A stretch of 64,000 bases of DNA. Origin: Robiginitalea aurantiaca (lineage in GTDB: Bacteria > Bacteroidota > Bacteroidia > Flavobacteriales > Flavobacteriaceae). The position numbers were made by a program, and so were the translations under genes. Position 1 is the stretch's first letter, and the number at the start of each line of letters is the position of its first letter. Positions 60,271-64,000 of the stretch are shown here, one piece after another. The stretch spans positions 186,001 to 250,000 of the forward strand of contig NZ_JAUDUY010000003.1 of the NCBI RefSeq assembly GCF_030380815.1. The letters are read 5' to 3'. Below the pieces are notes generated by a model. That model ran no database searches. It saw nothing but the letters and a program-made list of their open reading frames with translations, and was not told the origin of the DNA.

Positions 60271-61125
60271 TTAATTGAGGGCGAGATTGTCAATAAGCCG
60301 TATACCTCCGAGGTATGCAGAGACAAATGCCCTGTACTTTTTATTTACTTCTTTAGTTTTCGAGCCGATGGGGAGTAACGTTTCCGCATCTGCAACACAA
60401 AAATATTCCAGTTTTAGGTCAGGGTGCTTTTGAAAGGCTTCCCTGGCGTACTGCTCAATTTCAGAAGCATTTTTCGTGCCAAACGTATTTTTGGCCTCCT
60501 TCAGGATCTCATACAGGAATGGGGCTTCCCCTCTGAGACGTTTTGTCAGTAATACATTCCTGGAACTCATTGCCAGGCCGTCTTTTTCACGGACAATCGG
60601 ACAAGGGACAATTGTTACCGGGATCTGCCTCTGACGCACCAGCTCACGTATGATCTGAAGTTGCTGGTAATCTTTCTCACCGAAATACACCCGATCCGGT
60701 AGGATCAGCTGAAGCAAGGCTTCCACAATCGTGGCAACCCCGTCAAAATGACCCGGACGATACACGCCTTCCATGACGTTTTCCAGCATCCCGAAATCGT
60801 AGTTCCGTGCACTTGGATCATCTCCGTACATTTCAGAGATTTCAGGGGCAAATACAGCTATTGGGCAGTTCAGGTCCTGCAGCTTTGCCAGATCCGATTC
60901 CAGGGTCTTTGGATAATTTTCAAGATCGGAAGGGTTGTTAAACTGAGTGGGATTAACAAAAATCGAAACCAGGACGCTTTGATTTTCCTTACACGCCCTC
61001 TGAACCAATTGCAAATGCCCCTGGTGTAAGGCTCCCATAGTAGGCACCAAACCAAGGCTTAACCCAGCTTCTTTTAGTTGCTTCCTGAATTGACCGATTT
61101 CATCTTTGGTCCTTAGTACGTTCAT
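60271..61125 (-). CDS. panC: Pantothenate synthetase
   Basis: 284-residue cytosolic ligase that joins pantoate and beta-alanine with ATP. Signature motifs: LVPTMGALHQGHLQLV (ATP-binding HxGH), SIFVNPTQFNNPSDLENYP, VYRPGHFDGVATIV, YFGEKDYQQLQIIREL and AMSSRNVLL (KMS-like). First gene of the operon panC-panD-flippase-like-pseudo-esterase, with a perfect -7 box 20 bases upstream of its ATG. Divergent from the GT5-like gene. Confidence 0.97.
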   Translation of the reverse strand: MNVLRTKDEIGQFRKQLKEAGLSLGLVPTMGALHQGHLQLVQRACKENQSVLVSIFVNPTQFNNPSDLENYPKTLESDLAKLQDLNCPIAVFAPEISEMYGDDPSARNYDFGMLENVMEGVYRPGHFDGVATIVEALLQLILPDRVYFGEKDYQQLQIIRELVRQRQIPVTIVPCPIVREKDGLAMSSRNVLLTKRLRGEAPFLYEILKEAKNTFGTKNASEIEQYAREAFQKHPDLKLEYFCVADAETLLPIGSKTKEVNKKYRAFVSAYLGGIRLIDNLALN

Positions 61126-61144
61126 GCCGAGCGCTAATGGGCAG

Positions 61145-61152
61145 CAAACTTA
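61145..61152 (-). promoter_or_regulatory. -7 promoter element for the panC operon
   Basis: Minus-strand TAAGTTTG, exact TAnnTTTG match, 19 bases before the panC ATG at 61125. Confidence 0.6.
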
Positions 61153-61183
61153 CTATAATTACTGCTATTCTGCATAAATTTTG

Positions 61184-61191
61184 TAATTTTG
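61184..61191 (+). promoter_or_regulatory. -7 promoter element for the GT5 N-domain/DUF4270 operon
   Basis: TAATTTTG, exact TAnnTTTG match, 37 bases before the ATG at 61229; back to back with the panC promoter. Confidence 0.6.
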
Positions 61192-61228
61192 CACCTACGT
61201 TTCGGCAATCGACTAAAACGCCCCTTTT

Positions 61229-62041
61229 ATGAATGGTAAAAAGGTATTATTCGTATCTTCTGAATTAGTTCCCTACCTCCCGGAAAGCCCCGTTTCTAAA
61301 ATGTCCTATGAAACCCCGCGTATGGTTAATAGCCAGGGGGGTCAGATTCGGATATTTATGCCGAGATATGGAAATATTAATGAACGCAGGCATCAGCTTC
61401 ACGAGGTCATACGTCTCTCAGGCATGAACCTTGTCATTAATGACATGGATATGCCTCTGATCATCAAAGTGGCATCCATTCCCAGAGAGCGCATTCAGGT
61501 TTACTTTATCGATAACGAGGAATACTTTAAAAGGAAAGCCACCTTTACGGATGAGAATGGAGAATTGTTCGCGGATAATGATGAGCGGGCGGTCTTTTTT
61601 GCCAAGGGAGTGGTGGAAACTGTCAAAAAATTAAACTGGTCGCCGGACATAATCCATGTTCATGGATGGATGGCTTCCCTGCTGCCTTTATACCTGCGGG
61701 AATACTATGCAGATGAGCCACTTTTTGCCGATAGTAAAATAGTTACTTCCATCTACGGAAGCAGTTTTGAAGGGAATCTCAATGAAGCCCTCTCACAGAA
61801 AATTGCCTTTGATCAGATTCCGGAAGGGCCTGTCGAAATTTTAAAAACACCCTCCTATAATAATTTGTTAAAGATCGCTGTGGATTATTCCGACGCCGTT
61901 ATCTTAGCTGCCGAAAATATTCCTGACGAACTGCAGGAGTACATAAACAATCTTCAGAAACCGGTGCTTCCCTATGTGTCTTTTCAGGAATTCGAAGAGG
62001 CCTATTCAAATTTTTACAATACCGAAGTACTTAAGTCGTAA
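61229..62041 (+). CDS. Stand-alone GT5 (glycogen synthase) N-terminal domain protein
   Basis: 270 residues matching only the first Rossmann half of a glycogen/starch synthase: KVLFVSSELVPYLP, GGQIRIFMPRYGNINERRHQ, DIIHVHGWMASLLPLYLRE. The second (GT1-like) half is absent, and the KxGG ADP-glucose loop expected after SSE is replaced by PESPVSKM. Glycogen synthesis is therefore unlikely; the domain may bind sugar nucleotide or act with other proteins. This is not a local truncation: the gene has its own promoter, a clean stop, and is followed 11 bases later by DUF4270. I recall the same order (panC / GT5 half / DUF4270 / glmS) in other flavobacteria. Confidence 0.88.
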   Translation: MNGKKVLFVSSELVPYLPESPVSKMSYETPRMVNSQGGQIRIFMPRYGNINERRHQLHEVIRLSGMNLVINDMDMPLIIKVASIPRERIQVYFIDNEEYFKRKATFTDENGELFADNDERAVFFAKGVVETVKKLNWSPDIIHVHGWMASLLPLYLREYYADEPLFADSKIVTSIYGSSFEGNLNEALSQKIAFDQIPEGPVEILKTPSYNNLLKIAVDYSDAVILAAENIPDELQEYINNLQKPVLPYVSFQEFEEAYSNFYNTEVLKS

Positions 62042-62052
62042 GAGTATTTAGT

Positions 62053-63873
62053 ATGAAACGATTTTTCTTTTACCTGCTTGCGGGTTTCGTCTTTATGGCG
62101 ATTGGGGTGTCTTGTGAAGAAGATCCGGTAACCATAGGGGATGGAATTGTAGGACAAGAACCATTTATCAACGGAAAGGCGGTATACGATGTTTTTGCAT
62201 TTAACAAGAATATTGAGACGATTCCTACGAATCAACTCCCGGTATACCAACTAGGCTACTTTGACGATCCGATCTATGGGATGACTGAGGGAATCATTAC
62301 CTCACAACTTTCCCTTGCTTCGAGCGGAGGAATTCAATTTTTTGGACGTTATACCCAACAACGGGAGGAAAATGATCCGGACATTCCCAATGAAAACGAA
62401 ACGGTAAGCGAGGTGATCCTTTATCTTCCGTATTTCCAGACTGCAAATGCAGACCAGGATTTGGATGGCGTTGCAGATTCGCTGGACGCGGACCCCAACG
62501 ATCCATCAAGTGATTCGGACGGAGACGGCCTAACGGATTCGGAGGAGACCGCCAGAGGCTCAGACCCATTGAATCCCGACACAGATGGAGACGGTATCGG
62601 AGATGCGGAGGACGATTCCACCCCCGATAATATTTTTCCGGAACGCCGTCAGCTCGACAGTATTTATGGGGACAGGGATGCCGAATTCAATTTTAAGGTT
62701 TCCCGCTCCACGTATTTTCTCAGGGACCTGGACCCGGATTCCGGATTTCAGGAATCAGAACCATATTATTCAAACCAGAACTTATCTGAGGACTTTGCCT
62801 CCGATGTTCTTTTTGAGGGTGTCCTCGAGATTTCTGATGAAGAAATTCTCATTTTCCAGGAAGATGATCCGGACACAGAAGAGGATGAATCCCTGATCGT
62901 AGAAGAGCGAATCCAACCTGGAATTCGGGTAGCCCTGGATCCGGATTATTTTCAGGAGAATTTTATCGATCTGGAAGGCTCTTCAGAATTGCTGAGCAAT
63001 GCGAACTTTAAAGAATACTTCAGGGGAATACACCTTAACTTAAACCCGATCGACTCAGAGGTGATGATCCTGTTCGACATTACCCAGGCCAGGCTGACGG
63101 TTAAATATACCTATGAGGCTACGGACGGGGAAGAGGTCAGTATCATTGATGAAGAAGAAGAATTGCGATTGCTCTCTGGAGGGGGAAACCAGGCGATCCA
63201 GAACAATGCCGTCAACTCACTGACCAGTGAAGCGTATCCATCTGAAGTAACGGACACTTTTGCCTCTGATGATAATTTACCTGAAGAGAGTGCCTCCAGA
63301 ATTTACCTAAAAGGGGGGGCAGGTACTTTTGCAGAGATTGAGCTTTTCGATCTTATGGGTGGTGGAGAGGCCATTAATGAAATCCGACAAAATAACTGGT
63401 TGATCAACGAGGCGAACCTGATTTTTTATGTCGATCGGGAAAGATTGGATGCCGCAGGGATTACAGACGAACCGCCACGGCTCTATTTGTATAATGCAGA
63501 AACCAATCTTCCACTTTTTAATGTTTCTACCGAATCCAATGTTGAAGATTCTTCACTCGGGGTTTTTCTTAATTACGACGGTATTCTGGAACAGGCGCTC
63601 GGAAAAGGAGTAAAATATACCGTGCGGATTACCGAGTACCTGAACAATATTATTCAGCGGGATTCGGTTAACGCTACATTGGGGCTGAGCCTCACAGCGG
63701 ACATCCGACTTCGAACCAATGCTGATGTGATTTTGCCTGATGGTTCAGAAAAGGAGCTCACATTAGGCAATGGTATTACCCCTTTAGGGACTGTGCTTGT
63801 CGGAGGTAATGTCGATGCAGATGATCCCAAACGCCTTCGGTTGGAAATTTCCTACACCGAAATTGATCCCTGA
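62053..63873 (+). CDS. DUF4270 lipoprotein with inserted thrombospondin type 3 calcium repeats
   Basis: 606 residues. Lipoprotein signal with Cys21 (AIGVSC), then DUF4270 (FNKNIETIPTNQLPVYQLGYFDDP, LYLPYF). At residues 134-190 a Asp-rich run of thrombospondin type 3 repeats is inserted (DQDLDGVADSLDADPNDP, DSDGDGLTDSEE, DTDGDGIGDAEDD), after which the DUF4270 part resumes (QLDSIYGD, NWLINEANLIFYVDRERL, LRLEISYTEIDP). The repeats should bind several calcium ions and stiffen a loop. Role unknown; envelope-facing. 11 bases after the GT5-half gene and in the same transcript. Confidence 0.88.
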   Translation: MKRFFFYLLAGFVFMAIGVSCEEDPVTIGDGIVGQEPFINGKAVYDVFAFNKNIETIPTNQLPVYQLGYFDDPIYGMTEGIITSQLSLASSGGIQFFGRYTQQREENDPDIPNENETVSEVILYLPYFQTANADQDLDGVADSLDADPNDPSSDSDGDGLTDSEETARGSDPLNPDTDGDGIGDAEDDSTPDNIFPERRQLDSIYGDRDAEFNFKVSRSTYFLRDLDPDSGFQESEPYYSNQNLSEDFASDVLFEGVLEISDEEILIFQEDDPDTEEDESLIVEERIQPGIRVALDPDYFQENFIDLEGSSELLSNANFKEYFRGIHLNLNPIDSEVMILFDITQARLTVKYTYEATDGEEVSIIDEEEELRLLSGGGNQAIQNNAVNSLTSEAYPSEVTDTFASDDNLPEESASRIYLKGGAGTFAEIELFDLMGGGEAINEIRQNNWLINEANLIFYVDRERLDAAGITDEPPRLYLYNAETNLPLFNVSTESNVEDSSLGVFLNYDGILEQALGKGVKYTVRITEYLNNIIQRDSVNATLGLSLTADIRLRTNADVILPDGSEKELTLGNGITPLGTVLVGGNVDADDPKRLRLEISYTEIDP

Positions 63874-63909
63874 CAGGTCATTAACATAGTTAAAAGGGTC
63901 ATTCATCCA

Positions 63910-63917
63910 TATTTTTG
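63910..63917 (+). promoter_or_regulatory. -7 promoter element for glmS
   Basis: TATTTTTG, exact TAnnTTTG match, 50 bases before the glmS ATG. It suggests glmS has its own start of transcription although it follows DUF4270 directly. Confidence 0.55.
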
Positions 63918-63967
63918 ATATAGATAGGGTGTTTGAATTAATTTTAAGGCCTCAAATACTTGTACTT

Positions 63968-64000
63968 ATGTGTGGAATAGTAGGATATATCGGTCACAGG
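63968..64000 (+). CDS. glmS: Glutamine--fructose-6-phosphate aminotransferase, N-terminal 11 codons (cut by window end)
   Basis: ATG followed by CGIVGYIGHR: the processed Cys2 is the nucleophile of an N-terminal glutamine amidotransferase, and this opening is near-invariant in GlmS, which makes glucosamine 6-phosphate for cell-wall and LPS precursors. Only 33 bases are inside the window. Other class II amidotransferases (PurF, AsnB) start similarly, but CGIVGYIG and the DUF4270 neighbour favour GlmS. No glmS ribozyme-like leader is recognisable, and only 50 bases separate the -7 box from the ATG. Confidence 0.85.
   Translation, partial: MCGIVGYIGHR

Noticed and set aside
61229-62041. Reading the GT5 half as a truncated glycogen synthase pseudogene
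   Set aside because: It has a clean start, stop and promoter, is tightly spaced with DUF4270, and no remnant of the second half follows.

Overview
The window is chromosomal DNA from a member of the Bacteroidota, most probably a marine Flavobacteriaceae species with mid-range GC. Three things point there. Intergenic regions repeatedly carry the Bacteroidota -7 promoter element TAnnTTTG, with A-rich stretches instead of Shine-Dalgarno sites. There are four TonB-dependent receptors and many short lipoproteins. Several genes are typical of the group: a DUF4270 lipoprotein, an Ig-like lipoprotein starting CGRRGSPGGG, GH97, DUF5689, DUF3108 and a stand-alone GT5 N-domain. The genus cannot be fixed from the sequence alone. 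I recognised no rRNA, tRNA, CRISPR array, insertion sequence, prophage or integrase. Coding density is very high, with many 1-17 base overlaps.

Layout. 1-13 kb: the end of an unknown gene, gpsA, a SulP anion transporter, a phytanoyl-CoA dioxygenase-like protein, an orphan GH97 glucosidase, a 2H phosphoesterase, and a minus-strand run (nitronate monooxygenase, bestrophin, YheT hydrolase, lipoprotein cytochrome c). Then come a hotdog thioesterase, an EamA transporter with an ArsC-like protein, and DinB. 13-20 kb: a DUF3298 lipoprotein diverging from a trans-sulfuration enzyme, NADP-glutamate dehydrogenase, recO overlapping a TonB receptor, and a small Ala/Glu-rich lipoprotein. 20-32 kb: ileS, a DksA-like protein, an exported protein with an unresolved start, lspA, fthC, a newly noticed 28-residue membrane microprotein, uvrC, a patatin-Omp85 protein and hppD. 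31.7-37 kb: a candidate structured small RNA, then a tight operon DUF3108 - tryptophan 2,3-dioxygenase - M23 peptidase - pgi. 37-46 kb: an Oar-like receptor, a small membrane protein, and a divergent locus of an exported endonuclease/exonuclease/phosphatase-family enzyme facing a TonB receptor that overlaps a DUF5689/lamin-tail lipoprotein. 46-58 kb: ankyrin protein, omega-amidase-like enzyme, Ig-like lipoprotein, ComF, a coiled-coil membrane protein, glyS, a fourth receptor, exodeoxyribonuclease III, an aldo/keto reductase and radA. 58-64 kb: panC-panD-flippase-like-pseudo-esterase on the minus strand, diverging from GT5 N-domain - DUF4270 - (separately promoted) glmS, which runs off the window.

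How it fits together. Most of this is core metabolism and information processing (tRNA charging, DNA repair, pantothenate and aminosugar synthesis, nitrogen assimilation, aromatic amino acid breakdown) mixed with outer-membrane uptake. The best candidate for an undescribed system is the nuclease / TonB receptor / DUF5689-lamin-tail locus at 40.7-46.0 kb, which I infer handles extracellular nucleic acid or a phosphorylated nutrient. Other items worth checking are the isoleucyl-tRNA synthetase with a swapped HIGH motif (GIHH), the M23 peptidase with a Cys in the HxH zinc motif, the degenerate esterase, the small RNA candidate at 31.77-31.87 kb, and the gene whose only usable start lies inside dksA, before an apparent terminator.
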